From a virus, in IMG/VR virus record IMGVR_UViG_3300010160_000003, positions 1 to 64,000 of that record: a DNA stretch of 64,000 nt; one strand, written 5' to 3'. The translations under genes were made by a program, and so were the position numbers. Shown here in pieces: positions 9,235 through 15,631 of the stretch; within the stretch, counting starts at the first letter, position 1; every line of letters starts with the position of its first letter. A model generated the notes under the pieces. The model was not told the origin of the DNA and searched no databases. It saw only the letters and a list, made by a program, of their open reading frames with translations.

Positions 9235-9798
9235 TTATGTCACAACTGAAATAAATAAATGAACAGAAGTCTCTGCATCAAAGGCTCCCCATGTGCCATC
9301 ATATTCTGAGGCTTGAAGGTTAATAACAAGGTCTAATCCAGATATTTCAATTGAAAAAATAGATGAGGCTAAAGGGTTTGCATTGACTATTGAGTATTGT
9401 GCACTAAAGTTTTCTGCAGTTAAACCAGTAACGTCTGTTATATCTGTGATTGGAATTAAAATTGTTCCGCTTCCAATATCAGAACTTGTTCCTGATGCAA
9501 AAGTGACTGTATGTTTTTTTGAATAAATTGAGGTAGCAATTTTTAAAACCTCAATCCAAGTTTCTCCACCAGGCTCTGAAACATACTGATATAAATATCC
9601 ATACTCTGATCCCGTTGCTGAGTTAATATACAAATCACTTAATATTGGATCTAATGATCCATTTGAATTTGGATCTCCAACACCTACAAAAAACTTACTA
9701 CCTCTTGTTCCAGTTGGACCAATATCAACTAATAGTTCAATGACTTCTGGTCCAGATAAAACCGTTAGTTCATCATTTGATAATACTACATCTGGCAT
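9235..9798 (-). CDS. Minor tail protein with collagen-like GPTGTRGS element (187 aa)
   Basis: N-terminus LSNDELTVLSGPEVIELLVDIGPTGTRGSKFFVGVGDPN is a signature of small appendage proteins next to fibres in actinobacteriophages (short collagen-like turn then a beta domain). The rest is beta-rich without catalytic motifs. Its ATG overlaps the stop of the gene at 9798-10151. Probably a structural adaptor in the tail tip. Confidence 0.7.
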   Translation of the reverse strand: MPDVVLSNDELTVLSGPEVIELLVDIGPTGTRGSKFFVGVGDPNSNGSLDPILSDLYINSATGSEYGYLYQYVSEPGGETWIEVLKIATSIYSKKHTVTFASGTSSDIGSGTILIPITDITDVTGLTAENFSAQYSIVNANPLASSIFSIEISGLDLVINLQASEYDGTWGAFDAETSVHLFISVVT

Positions 9799-10151
9799 TA
9801 AACTGCTCCAGTTATATCATCTGTTACTGAAATTGATCCAGTCAGAAGTGTAAAAATAACACCTGATCCATTATCAATTTGAAGGTCATAAACATACGTT
9901 GTCCCAGGAGAAAGTTCTCTTCCCTGTGCTCCAGTAATTGTACAGGTAATAATATTATTTGTTGCGTCAATATCAGCAGTTGCGCCAATCTGAGTTCCAG
10001 TGCTACCACGCCTATTTGCTATTGTAAAGGTTTCGCTGCCTTCATAAGCAGCAAGGTCAAAGGCTTCTCCATTTTGACTTTTTGGACGGACAATAAATTG
10101 ATAAGTGTCGCCACGATAATAACTAAAACTATATGTACCTGGAAATGCCAT
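9798..10151 (-). CDS. Baseplate-like beta-sandwich protein (117 aa)
   Basis: YYRGDTYQFIVRPKSQNGEAFDL at the start and TYVYDLQIDNGSG near the end match the paralogues at 3822 and 10305. AGGAGGAA ribosome site and a TATAAT box upstream (10174 area). It is coupled to the collagen-like gene. Probable LtfC/BppU-type tail domain; virion location inferred. Confidence 0.65.
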   Translation of the reverse strand: MAFPGTYSFSYYRGDTYQFIVRPKSQNGEAFDLAAYEGSETFTIANRRGSTGTQIGATADIDATNNIITCTITGAQGRELSPGTTYVYDLQIDNGSGVIFTLLTGSISVTDDITGAV

Positions 10152-10221
10152 TATTCCTCCTAAGTTTATTATACCATTAAGACACGTTTACATACATACC
10201 TTTTTGACATAAATTATTTGA

Positions 10222-10308
10222 CTACTTTGATTGTGTTCTGTAAACCTTTGTTCCAACTTTAATTACAGGAGGTATATTTACTTGGGCTGGAGTTACTTTT
10301 ATTATCAT
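10222..10308 (-). CDS. 28-residue basic peptide in tail operon
   Basis: MIIKVTPAQVNIPPVIKVGTKVYRTQSK. Its ATG overlaps the TGA of the 138-aa gene (ATGA), which is good evidence for translation. Pro/Val/Lys-rich, no motif. Role unknown; perhaps a tail assembly peptide. Confidence 0.55.
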   Translation of the reverse strand: MIIKVTPAQVNIPPVIKVGTKVYRTQSK

Positions 10309-10721
10309 AACGTACCGCTGACATCGCCTATTACGCAAATTGTTCCAATAACGGGAGTCCACTTGCTAACTTCATCTCCACCACCACCTGAGACACCATC
10401 TCCAGGAATTGTGACCTGAAGATCAAACCTTAACTCTGCAACAACTGGTTTATATTTTCCAAGACCCCAGTTCTTTGTAATAGTGCTATTTGCAATAATA
10501 TAAACAACACCGTCTCCATAAGACTCTACCTTTAGTAAATCCAGAGCATCTGATACTGGATCATAGGATGTTGCTACAAATGCCCAAGCGGTAGTCTCAT
10601 ATGGGGTGACTTCATCATCTTCAAAAAACTCTACCTTAAGAGTTGCCGTATCTCCACGAACAACGTTCCATTGAATATTGGCTGGTGTTGCACCAAGTTT
10701 TTCGGTTGTAGTAGTACACAT
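10305..10721 (-). CDS. Baseplate-like beta-sandwich protein (138 aa)
   Basis: Contains WNVVRGDTATLKVEFFEDDEVTPYETTAW and later LRFDLQVTIPGDG followed by a Gly loop (SGGGG), the same domain plan as the proteins at 3822 and 9798. TATAAT lies eight bases before the ATG, so the message may be leaderless. Likely part of the tail tip; family assignment is by pattern only. Confidence 0.65.
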   Translation of the reverse strand: MCTTTTEKLGATPANIQWNVVRGDTATLKVEFFEDDEVTPYETTAWAFVATSYDPVSDALDLLKVESYGDGVVYIIANSTITKNWGLGKYKPVVAELRFDLQVTIPGDGVSGGGGDEVSKWTPVIGTICVIGDVSGTL

Positions 10722-10739
10722 AATATTAGATTATACCAT

Positions 10740-10801
10740 AATTAAAGGCTGGACACCCTTGATGCCGTTGGATGGGGGGGGTAGCAACCAAGAGTGCCAG
10801 C
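10740..10801 (-). ncRNA. Candidate hairpin small RNA with C8 loop
   Basis: Read on the minus strand, GCTGG-CACTCTTG-GTTG pairs with CAAC, CAAGGGTG and CCAGC (5+8+4 bp). The only non-Watson-Crick pair is U-G on this strand but C-A on the plus strand, so the minus strand is the RNA. The loop is CTACCCCCCCCATC. A TATAAT box at 10808-10813 puts the start at the stem base, and CTTTAATT follows the stem. C-rich loops resemble the actinobacterial 6C RNA idea; homology not shown. Confidence 0.5.
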
Positions 10802-10842
10802 ACAAGAATTATAACATTAATTTATACCAGTAGATAAAGGTT

Positions 10843-10880
10843 TATAACAAAAAGTTATATACTCCATAACAAAAAGTTAT
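10843..10880. repeat. Two operator-like palindromes ATAAC-A5-GTTAT
   Basis: Perfect 15-bp inverted repeats at 10844-10858 and 10866-10880, 22 bp apart (two helical turns). A third copy is at 11901-11915. Each abuts a -10-like TATACT or TATAAT, as expected for a repressor site over a promoter. The binding protein is unknown. Confidence 0.6.
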
Positions 10881-11042
10881 AATCCAGGTAAGTATAAAAG
10901 AGTTATCAAATTGTTATAATCATCTATGTCCGTTTTGTAACTATAAGTCCAATATGCCAGGTATTGAATAGTGTATACTAAATATATATAAGAAAAGAGA
11001 ATACTGTAGTTAAGGTTTTTAAAGATAGTTTATATATAGTAG
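10881..11042. other. AT-rich non-coding stretch
   Basis: No gene found. It holds a further TATAAT (10915 area) after a degenerate ATAAC/GTTAT half-site and short AT repeats. With the hairpin RNA and palindromes to its left it completes the 320-base gene-free region between the 138-aa and 94-aa genes. Confidence 0.5.
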
Positions 11043-11327
11043 TTATTTAGAACGAGAAACATAATCTAATAACACTTCATACATATGATCTAGTTTATCA
11101 CTAGTTGCCTTACGCTTTTCTCTAGCGTTTTCTTGCTCAAGTTTAATTGATTTAATTTCATCACGCATTGAGGTTCCGCCGTTGGTTTTAGTCTCGGCAC
11201 GAATATCTTCTACGGCATCGGCGATAGGTTTAACTTGAACCTTTATGTACCAGCGAATTGCACTAATTATAATTGCGCCAATTGAAAGCAAAGCAAGAAT
11301 AAATTGTGCCCAATCAGTTGCTGTCAT
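11043..11327 (-). CDS. Membrane-anchored coiled-coil protein (94 aa)
   Basis: Starts MTATDWAQFILALLSIGAIIISAIRWYIKVQVKPIADAVEDI: one membrane helix (~residues 7-28) followed by a charged coiled coil. I chose ATG 11327 because TATAAT lies nine bases upstream; an ATG at 11345 overlaps that box. Similar small proteins sit near lysis genes in actinophages and are often called holin-like or DUF2746-like; function unproven. Confidence 0.65.
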   Translation of the reverse strand: MTATDWAQFILALLSIGAIIISAIRWYIKVQVKPIADAVEDIRAETKTNGGTSMRDEIKSIKLEQENAREKRKATSDKLDHMYEVLLDYVSRSK

Positions 11328-11446
11328 AATAACACTATTATACATTATATTTATTTAATTTTGGCGGTATACGAATCAAGCCAAAAATAGAGTACAAACC
11401 TCCCCCTGACAACATAAGAGTAATATACTCTAATAATGTCAAACAC

Positions 11447-11475
11447 TGGACATATACTCTAGAATCTGCTATAAT
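11447..11475 (+). promoter_or_regulatory. Class I (leaderless) promoter
   Basis: TGGACA-N17-TATAAT-N6-ATG. The start codon of the 63-aa gene at 11482 falls at the expected transcription start. Confidence 0.8.
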
Positions 11476-11481
11476 CATATT

Positions 11482-11673
11482 ATGGAAATTACAACAACTA
11501 AAGATGTTCTAGTGCAAAACCTTACTAAGTTTTTTACTACTGACCTGTCCGAGAATTTGGATAAGTCTGGTTTGGACAAAGAAGAAAAAGATGCAAACAT
11601 GGTTTTAGCCAGAAAGAAAATTGCTGCTGATGCAGAAAATGTTGCTTTGATGGTTTTTAAATCATTTGAGTAA
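11482..11673 (+). CDS. Small hypothetical protein (63 aa)
   Basis: MEITTTKDVLVQNLTKFFTTDLSEN..., predicted all-helical, acidic/basic mix, no motif. It has no ribosome site but a good promoter whose -10 ends six bases before ATG, so it should be translated from a leaderless mRNA. First gene of the rightward small-gene block; pairs with the zinc protein two bases downstream. Confidence 0.65.
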   Translation: MEITTTKDVLVQNLTKFFTTDLSENLDKSGLDKEEKDANMVLARKKIAADAENVALMVFKSFE

Positions 11674-11675
11674 TT

Positions 11676-11876
11676 ATGTCTGATGAAGATGTTAAGCCTT
11701 GGGATTTGTTTAATGGATCCCCGAGGTCGCCAGAGGAAGTTGCTCAATACCGTTTAGAAATATGCAAAGGTTGCGACTTCTTTAGACCAAGGACTCAAAC
11801 CTGCAAGAAGTGTGGATGCTTTATGGCTGCTAAGTCTATGTTGTTAAATGCTAAGTGTCCTATTGGGAAATGGTAG
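11676..11876 (+). CDS. Small zinc-binding protein (66 aa)
   Basis: Spacing ICKGCDFFRPRTQTCKKCGCFMAAKSMLLNAKCPIGKW gives CxxC, CxxCxC and a final CPxGKW. This cysteine pattern is widespread in phages (small DUF6171-like proteins, often beside structural genes) and should bind zinc. Two bases after the 63-aa gene, so co-transcribed. Biochemical role unknown. Confidence 0.75.
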   Translation: MSDEDVKPWDLFNGSPRSPEEVAQYRLEICKGCDFFRPRTQTCKKCGCFMAAKSMLLNAKCPIGKW

Positions 11877-12233
11877 TTTATATACCGTTGAATTTTATAT
11901 ATAACAAAAAGTTATAGTATAAAACCTTTTATTATGGTTTGTGATCAAATGAGGTTTGACAAGAGCATCCATTGCAACAGGTTTCTGAAAAAACCTTTAT
12001 CTCCAGAGAAGATGGTTCTGTTTCAAATAGTGGATATTCGTTATCTAGGTTGTTTAGTATGGCGATGGTTTTATTCTATCATATACCGTGAAAATCTGAA
12101 AAATTTTGTATGTGAGGTTTGACAAAAATCTGAATATTTTCTATAAGTGTATGATACATATAATTCTGTAAAAAATGTATTTTAATTATAGCGCACACTA
12201 CACCACCCCCAAAAGATCTTATACTGGTACGCC
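11877..12233. other. Non-coding spacer between converging small operons
   Basis: Holds the third ATAAC-A5-GTTAT palindrome (11901-11915) and a TTGACA-N17-TATAAG promoter-like pair (12119-12146). A 62-codon frame at 11934 has no ribosome site or promoter at leaderless spacing and runs through promoter-like sequence, so I do not call it a gene. Motif ATACCGTgAAAA recurs here and before small genes at 27.5 and 29.5 kb. Confidence 0.5.
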
Positions 12234-12332
12234 CTAATCTTTCCAACACTTAGGACACGTGATAGCATCATCACTAGCAAAGTTTTCACTTGACATTTTT
12301 GTATCGCATAGGCGACATGATAGTGTAATCAT
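12234..12332 (-). CDS. 32-residue zinc-finger peptide
   Basis: MITLSCRLCDTKMSSENFASDDAITCPKCWKD: two CxxC knuckles, so a one-zinc ribbon. Start is directly after the stop of the 30-aa gene (TAAATG). Last gene of a four-gene leftward operon from the promoter at 12827-12848. Function unknown. Confidence 0.65.
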   Translation of the reverse strand: MITLSCRLCDTKMSSENFASDDAITCPKCWKD

Positions 12333-12425
12333 TTAATCGCTCTCTTTCTTAATATATTTGTAATTGCAGAAACTACAGACATAGTCACCATCATAGACAT
12401 GACCGAAGGTGTCGCATGGATTCAT
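12333..12425 (-). CDS. 30-residue zinc-ribbon-like peptide
   Basis: MNPCDTFGHVYDGDYVCSFCNYKYIKKESD: Cys4, His9 and CxxC (17,20) could form one zinc site. Its ATG follows the TAA of the 57-aa gene without a gap, as in coupled translation. Function unknown. Confidence 0.6.
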   Translation of the reverse strand: MNPCDTFGHVYDGDYVCSFCNYKYIKKESD

Positions 12426-12599
12426 TTAGTTATTCTCCTCTAAACTTGATTCGTAATCGTTAATGCCTACGCTATAGGCTATTGGGTCGCACTCTTTTAG
12501 TGCTCTGGAGGTATCGTATTCGTACCCTGCAATAATTACAGTTCCATAGACATCATTTAGCATTTCGTCATATGCTTGTTCTAATTCATATTGATTCAT
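12426..12599 (-). CDS. Conserved small phage protein (57 aa)
   Basis: MNQYELEQAYDEMLNDVYGTVIIAGYEYDTSRALKECDPIAYSVGINDY...: the DEMLNDVYG / YDTSRALKE / DPIAY pattern is common in small phage proteins of unknown function. ATG overlaps the TGA of the 58-aa gene upstream (ATGA). No catalytic motif. Confidence 0.7.
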   Translation of the reverse strand: MNQYELEQAYDEMLNDVYGTVIIAGYEYDTSRALKECDPIAYSVGINDYESSLEENN

Positions 12600-12772
12600 T
12601 TGATTTGTCCTCTCTTGCGTAGGATAGCCTCAACCTGCGCTAGTTGTTCAGGTGTAGATGTGCGATAGGCTTGCACACTTTCTCTAATCCAAGGGGATTG
12701 AGTCATAGCCTTTTCATGGGCTTCATGGCGAGCAATAGTTTGCTCTGTTTGTATTCTGTTTAGTGTATTCAT
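12596..12772 (-). CDS. Small helical protein (58 aa)
   Basis: MNTLNRIQTEQTIARHEAHEKAMTQSPWIRES..., predicted helical with a basic C-terminus. AAAGG ribosome site, first gene of the leftward operon. No recognised family. Confidence 0.65.
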   Translation of the reverse strand: MNTLNRIQTEQTIARHEAHEKAMTQSPWIRESVQAYRTSTPEQLAQVEAILRKRGQIK

Positions 12773-12826
12773 TAGATGAGTACCTTTCTTTTTTTAGTAG
12801 TTAAACTTTAACTATCTAATACTGTA

Positions 12827-12848
12827 AGTATAGCACCGACCACTGACA
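12827..12848 (-). promoter_or_regulatory. Class II promoter, minus strand
   Basis: TGTCAG-N10-TATACT on the minus strand, the same arrangement as ten plus-strand copies; drives the 58-aa gene operon. Confidence 0.75.
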
Positions 12849-13041
12849 TTTTTGCCCTATTCTCGGGCGTGTCGGTAAACTATTTTTGTGATGTTTATCA
12901 CATAAAATTTCCCCGGCCAATTTTGTCAAGTCAACACACCGATAAACCTCATATCGTTACGTAATCGTTATAATTCCCCATATAATGTGATGTACTTCAC
13001 AGTCGCAAATGTCCGTTTTATACCGATACTAGCCAGTAGAA

Positions 13042-13063
13042 TGTCAGACCCCCCTGCTATAAT
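13042..13063 (+). promoter_or_regulatory. Class II promoter
   Basis: TGTCAG (13042-13047), N10 with a C-tract, TATAAT (13058-13063). Precedes the operon at 13119. Confidence 0.8.
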
Positions 13064-13082
13064 ACTACTATAAAGAAAAACA

Positions 13083-13101
13083 AGCGGTAAAGAAATCCGC
13101 T
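13083..13101 (+). other. Leader hairpin, conserved loop
   Basis: AGCGG / CCGCT with 9-nt loop TAAAGAAAT between promoter and first gene. A second leader at 13875-13893 keeps loop and stem length but changes all outer pairs (TCAGG / CCTGA), so pairing is conserved by covariation. Confidence 0.65.
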
Positions 13102-13118
13102 AAAGAAAGGTCATAAAA

Positions 13119-13211
13119 ATGACACTACAAGAATATAAAGAAATGGTAGAGGCTCAGCGTAAAGCAAGCCTAGCCGTAGCCCTATCCGTACTAAAGAAAG
13201 AGGTCAAATAA
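13119..13211 (+). CDS. 30-residue helical peptide
   Basis: MTLQEYKEMVEAQRKASLAVALSVLKKEVK, one amphipathic helix. AAAGG ribosome site behind the class II promoter; stop overlaps next start (TAATG). Function unknown. Confidence 0.6.
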   Translation: MTLQEYKEMVEAQRKASLAVALSVLKKEVK

Positions 13212-13384
13212 TGACTATAAAAAATCTAATCCATGAGCATAATCCTATGCTCTCCGCTATCTCATCAGTAGGAGATGAGCAATTTACTTTCTGCCAAGAT
13301 TGCGAGCAGAATATCTCTCGCTACTATGGCGACCACGACCCTGAGCGGTTACCTATGTGGACAGATTGGTATTTAACTAAATGA
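13211..13384 (+). CDS. Small CxxC protein (57 aa), paralogue of the 13914 gene
   Basis: HEHNPMLSAISSVGDEQFTFCQDCEQNISRYY...MWTDWYLTK aligns along its length with the 60-aa protein at 13914 (EHNPKYSAIS, YTFCQNCENNI, QWSEWAVTK). The CxxC plus His residues suggest a zinc site. Two adjacent operons thus begin with duplicated genes. Role unknown. Confidence 0.7.
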   Translation: MTIKNLIHEHNPMLSAISSVGDEQFTFCQDCEQNISRYYGDHDPERLPMWTDWYLTK

Positions 13385-13521
13385 GTATTTTTAATTTTGA
13401 GTTATTCGTAACCGTTGAGGCAGATGATTTTGAGTCTGCACTTTCTTGGTTAAAAGTTTCACCCCTTGAAAATCAAATTGATTTTGAGGTTATTGACTAC
13501 ACAGAACTTAAAGGAGAATAA
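13381..13521 (+). CDS. Small acidic protein (46 aa)
   Basis: MSIFNFELFVTVEADDFESALSWLKVSPLEN...: beta strand followed by a helix with VEADDFESAL, similar in plan to the 54-aa protein at 16814 (FIDVEAESYDEAID). ATGA overlap with the gene before. Function unknown. Confidence 0.65.
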   Translation: MSIFNFELFVTVEADDFESALSWLKVSPLENQIDFEVIDYTELKGE

Positions 13522-13525
13522 ATAA

Positions 13526-13627
13526 ATGGAAAAAGATATTTTTGGATTTGCTGAAGCAATTGAATTAGATAATCTTAGCGATAAAGATTTAAAAATTGTT
13601 GAATTAATTTTTAAAGATTTTAAATAA
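13526..13627 (+). CDS. 33-residue acidic helical peptide
   Basis: MEKDIFGFAEAIELDNLSDKDLKIVELIFKDFK; AAGGAGAA ribosome site in the end of the preceding gene. Amphipathic helices, no motif. Confidence 0.55.
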   Translation: MEKDIFGFAEAIELDNLSDKDLKIVELIFKDFK

Positions 13628-13666
13628 CTAAAAAAGTTTTTTAGAGAATATCAAAACTCTAAAAAA
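13628..13666 (+). terminator. Two mutually exclusive hairpins after the operon
   Basis: CTAAAAAA/TTTTTTAG (13628-13644) and TTTTTTAGAG/CTCTAAAAAA (13637-13666, 10 perfect pairs) share the same T-run, so only one can form. Likely a 3' end or attenuator-like switch; it lies next to the GC block at 13670. Confidence 0.5.
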
Positions 13667-13913
13667 TAACCGGGCCGTTTTGTCAAATCGACACGCCGAT
13701 CTTTTTAAGATTGTTACGTAATTGTTATAATTTCCCCTAGTTATCCACAGAAGTTATCCACAGTTTTGAAAGTGTGACATAAAACACACGAAAAATCGTC
13801 TCACTATTTGGATTTACTGGCTAGTAATGTCATAAATGTCAGACCCCCCTGCTATAATTGCAGTATAAAGAAAATCAGGTACAGAAATCCTGAATTGAAA
13901 GGTAGGTCACTAA
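13667..13913. promoter_or_regulatory. Control region with two DnaA boxes and class II promoter
   Basis: GC block CCGGGCCG (13670-13677), TTACGTAA, two perfect TTATCCACA boxes (13741-13749, 13754-13762), a near-perfect TGTGA-N6-ACACA site (13773-13788), class II promoter 13837-13858 and covarying leader hairpin 13875-13893. No coding frame. Confidence 0.7.
13837..13858 (+). promoter_or_regulatory. Class II promoter
   Basis: TGTCAG-N10-TATAAT preceding the 60-aa gene at 13914; an extra AATGTCAT lies just upstream. Confidence 0.8.
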
Positions 13914-14096
13914 ATGACTACAATAAGTAAAACAACAGTATGCGTAGAGCATAACCCTAAATATTCTGCTATCTCAGAAGTATCAGATACACAATACACT
14001 TTCTGCCAAAATTGTGAAAACAATATAGACCGATTTTGGTTAGACTTTGGCTTAGAGCGTATGCCTCAATGGTCAGAGTGGGCGGTGACTAAATGA
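13914..14096 (+). CDS. Small CxxC protein (60 aa), paralogue of 13211 gene
   Basis: CVEHNPKYSAISEVSDTQYTFCQNCENNIDRFW...; aligned with the 57-aa protein of the previous operon. Probable zinc-binding. Ribosome site AAAGGTAGG. First gene of a six-gene coupled operon. Confidence 0.7.
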   Translation: MTTISKTTVCVEHNPKYSAISEVSDTQYTFCQNCENNIDRFWLDFGLERMPQWSEWAVTK

Positions 14097-14260
14097 GTAT
14101 TTGGACTAGGCTTGCTACTGTAAACGATTACCCTAAAGGCATGATGAACTTATGCCCTTGCGGTCAAGTGGTATTAGCCCCTGCGCTATACCATGAGGGG
14201 CAGTCATACATGACTAACCCTAATAAATGTAAAGAATTATTTGAAGGAGAAAATAAATGA
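14093..14260 (+). CDS. Small CxC protein (55 aa)
   Basis: MSIWTRLATVNDYPKGMMNLCPCGQVVLAPALYHEG...PNKCKELF: Cys21, Cys23 and a later Cys could bind metal. Coupled by ATGA overlaps on both sides. Function unknown. Confidence 0.65.
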   Translation: MSIWTRLATVNDYPKGMMNLCPCGQVVLAPALYHEGQSYMTNPNKCKELFEGENK

Positions 14261-14421
14261 GTACCTACGTACCAATTAAATCAGTATGCGGTGCAACTAG
14301 CACCAGCATAGATATCTATGACTTAGACCTTAACCCTCATGGGGTTATCTGTTGTGATAATTGCAAGTCTATCGTGTTGTGCCGTAAGGCATGGGACTTT
14401 CTATACAAGGGGGTTAAGTAA
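14257..14421 (+). CDS. Small zinc-ribbon protein (54 aa)
   Basis: ...NPHGVICCDNCKSIVLCRKAWDFLYKGVK: CCxxC plus CRK Cys suggests a zinc knuckle. ATGA overlap upstream, TAATG overlap downstream. Function unknown. Confidence 0.65.
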   Translation: MSTYVPIKSVCGATSTSIDIYDLDLNPHGVICCDNCKSIVLCRKAWDFLYKGVK

Positions 14422-14615
14422 TGGCTACAATTACAATAGGCGGATTAGGGCAAAAAATTGCTGTTTACTGTTTCGTGTGTTCTGGTAAAATGTCACACTG
14501 GGCGATTGCTTCAAATGGCGTTCGCTATGAGTGGCAGTGTAAAGATTGCGAAATCTCTATAAAATCAGATAGATTTGGAAATGCTAAATTACTAAAAGAA
14601 ATGGAGAATAAATAA
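14421..14615 (+). CDS. Small two-CxxC zinc protein (64 aa)
   Basis: IAVYCFVCSGKMSHWAIASNGVRYEWQCKDCEISIKSDR: two CxxC pairs about 22 residues apart, the classic zinc-ribbon spacing. Coupled to its neighbours. Could be a nucleic-acid or protein-binding adaptor; unproven. Confidence 0.7.
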   Translation: MATITIGGLGQKIAVYCFVCSGKMSHWAIASNGVRYEWQCKDCEISIKSDRFGNAKLLKEMENK

Positions 14616-14705
14616 ATGAAAACACTTAAAGAAAAGTTAGATGCAGTAGCGTTAGAGTTAGAGCCAGTACTATGGGATTTACTAAATGAAATTGAGGAGA
14701 AATAA
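14616..14705 (+). CDS. 29-residue acidic helical peptide
   Basis: MKTLKEKLDAVALELEPVLWDLLNEIEEK, a single amphipathic helix; start directly follows the TAA of the preceding gene. Function unknown. Confidence 0.55.
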   Translation: MKTLKEKLDAVALELEPVLWDLLNEIEEK

Positions 14706-14707
14706 AA

Positions 14708-14803
14708 ATGGATCTATCTTTTTTTTATAGTGGAAATGCACTTTTGTTTTTATCTCTTGGGTTAATTGCTTATGGTTTTATTCTCTTTGCAAAGGGGGAA
14801 TAA
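14708..14803 (+). CDS. 31-residue membrane peptide
   Basis: MDLSFFYSGNALLFLSLGLIAYGFILFAKGE: one membrane helix with short tails. GAGGAGA ribosome site lies in the previous gene. Small hydrophobic phage peptides may alter host membranes; role unknown. Confidence 0.55.
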   Translation: MDLSFFYSGNALLFLSLGLIAYGFILFAKGE

Positions 14804-14950
14804 AATTTGCCCGGCCCGTTTTTTGACTGGTCAAACCTTTTACGTACGATGTGATTTTTCTCACATGCGACACGCCGTGTTTAGATTTGACTTTTTGACT
14901 TTTTTTTGCTATACTTGCAGTATAACAATTAAATAAGAACAGACAAGGCA

Positions 14951-15001
14951 ATGAGCCTAGCAAATAAGTGTGATGAGTATCACAATGAGCCTAGCAAATA
15001 A
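14951..15001 (+). CDS. Possible 16-residue leader peptide
   Basis: MSLANKCDEYHNEPSK after an AAGG ribosome site and behind the promoter at 14887-14915. The frame is built on two copies of an 18-base direct repeat with a CRP-like palindrome between them, so it may be regulatory DNA rather than a gene. Confidence 0.25.
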   Translation: MSLANKCDEYHNEPSK

Positions 15002-15012
15002 ATGCCCTAAAA

Positions 15013-15034
15013 TGTCAGCCCTCAATGGTAAGAT
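15013..15034 (+). promoter_or_regulatory. Class II promoter
   Basis: TGTCAG-N10-TAAGAT before the 61-aa gene at 15068. Confidence 0.65.
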
Positions 15035-15067
15035 AGTCTTATCACTAAAACGAAAGGAAGTCACTAA

Positions 15068-15253
15068 ATGACTTACACTATAAAACTAGAAACCTACTCA
15101 GGTTCAATAAAAAATATCCCCCTATCCACTAAAGGACAGGTTGCAGATTTTATCTCTAACTATCCTAATGCGTTACCCGTTGGCGTGTCCGTAAAAATAT
15201 CCTGCGACTTGCTCGGTATTCGCGGAACACTACGCGGAAAGGCAATTCTCTAA
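15068..15253 (+). CDS. Small hypothetical protein (61 aa)
   Basis: MTYTIKLETYSGSIKNIPLSTKGQVADFISNYPNALPVGVSVKIS...: beta-rich start, AAAGGAAG ribosome site. The stop overlaps the next start (TAATG). No family recognised. Confidence 0.65.
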   Translation: MTYTIKLETYSGSIKNIPLSTKGQVADFISNYPNALPVGVSVKISCDLLGIRGTLRGKAIL

Positions 15254-15402
15254 TGATAAATTCAGTAATGACAATACCTTGCGAGGAGTGCCACTCAACA
15301 GGTTTAATTTTTTTTGGCGATAACGATAATTTTGATACCGAAACTTGCGAGTGCGATTTTGGTATTGAACAAGACTTATATTTTTTCAACAACAACAACT
15401 AA
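15253..15402 (+). CDS. Small CxxC/CxC protein (49 aa)
   Basis: MINSVMTIPCEECHSTGLIFFGDNDNFDTETCECDFGIEQD...: CEECHSTG is a CxxC knuckle like those of DnaJ-type zinc turns, with CEC later. Ends in an Asn run (NNNN). Coupled to the 61-aa gene. Confidence 0.6.
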   Translation: MINSVMTIPCEECHSTGLIFFGDNDNFDTETCECDFGIEQDLYFFNNNN

Positions 15403-15421
15403 CGAATAGGAAATAAAAAAA

Positions 15422-15631
15422 ATGACAGTATCAATTAAACACAATCTCGCTTTTGTAACTGAAGTAGACGAAACTCATCCAGTAGGTATTCGCCTGCTTG
15501 CACTCCCTGATGAAATGCGAATCCTTATGCTTGAATCAATGCTAAAGGAATTCCTTATCCCAGCACTTGGGCCAGTAATTGATAAAATTAACGAAAATGG
15601 CTCATACGCAATTCTTAAGGTAGTGGAATAA
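15422..15631 (+). CDS. Hypothetical protein (69 aa)
   Basis: HNLAFVTEVDETHPVGIRLLALPDEMRILMLESMLKEFLIPALGPVIDKINENG...; amphipathic helices, acidic. GAATAGGAA ribosome site. Stop immediately followed by the next ATG. No motif. Confidence 0.65.
   Translation: MTVSIKHNLAFVTEVDETHPVGIRLLALPDEMRILMLESMLKEFLIPALGPVIDKINENGSYAILKVVE

Larger units (their letters stand above)
12773..13118. promoter_or_regulatory. Divergent control region of two small-gene operons
   Basis: Contains the leftward class II promoter (12827-12848), two perfect TGTGA-N6-TCACA palindromes (12887-12902, 12986-13001), the GC block CCCCGGCC (12911-12918), a TTACGTAA palindrome, TTCCCC, the rightward class II promoter (13042-13063) and a leader hairpin (13083-13101). 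No coding frame. The most complete example of the repeated control module. Confidence 0.75.
14804..15067. promoter_or_regulatory. Control region with tandem promoters
   Basis: GC block GCCCGGCCCG (14809-14818), palindrome TTTGACTGGTCAAA, TGTGA-N6-TCACA at 14850-14865 and 14969-14984, promoter TTGACT-N17-TATACT (14887-14915), a 16-codon frame (14951-15001) with direct repeats of AATGAGCCTAGCAAATAA, then a class II promoter (15013-15034). Confidence 0.65.

Noticed and set aside
11934-12122. 62-codon plus-strand frame
   Set aside because: No ribosome site, wrong distance to any -10 box, runs through promoter-like TTTGACA motifs and has no recognisable protein pattern.
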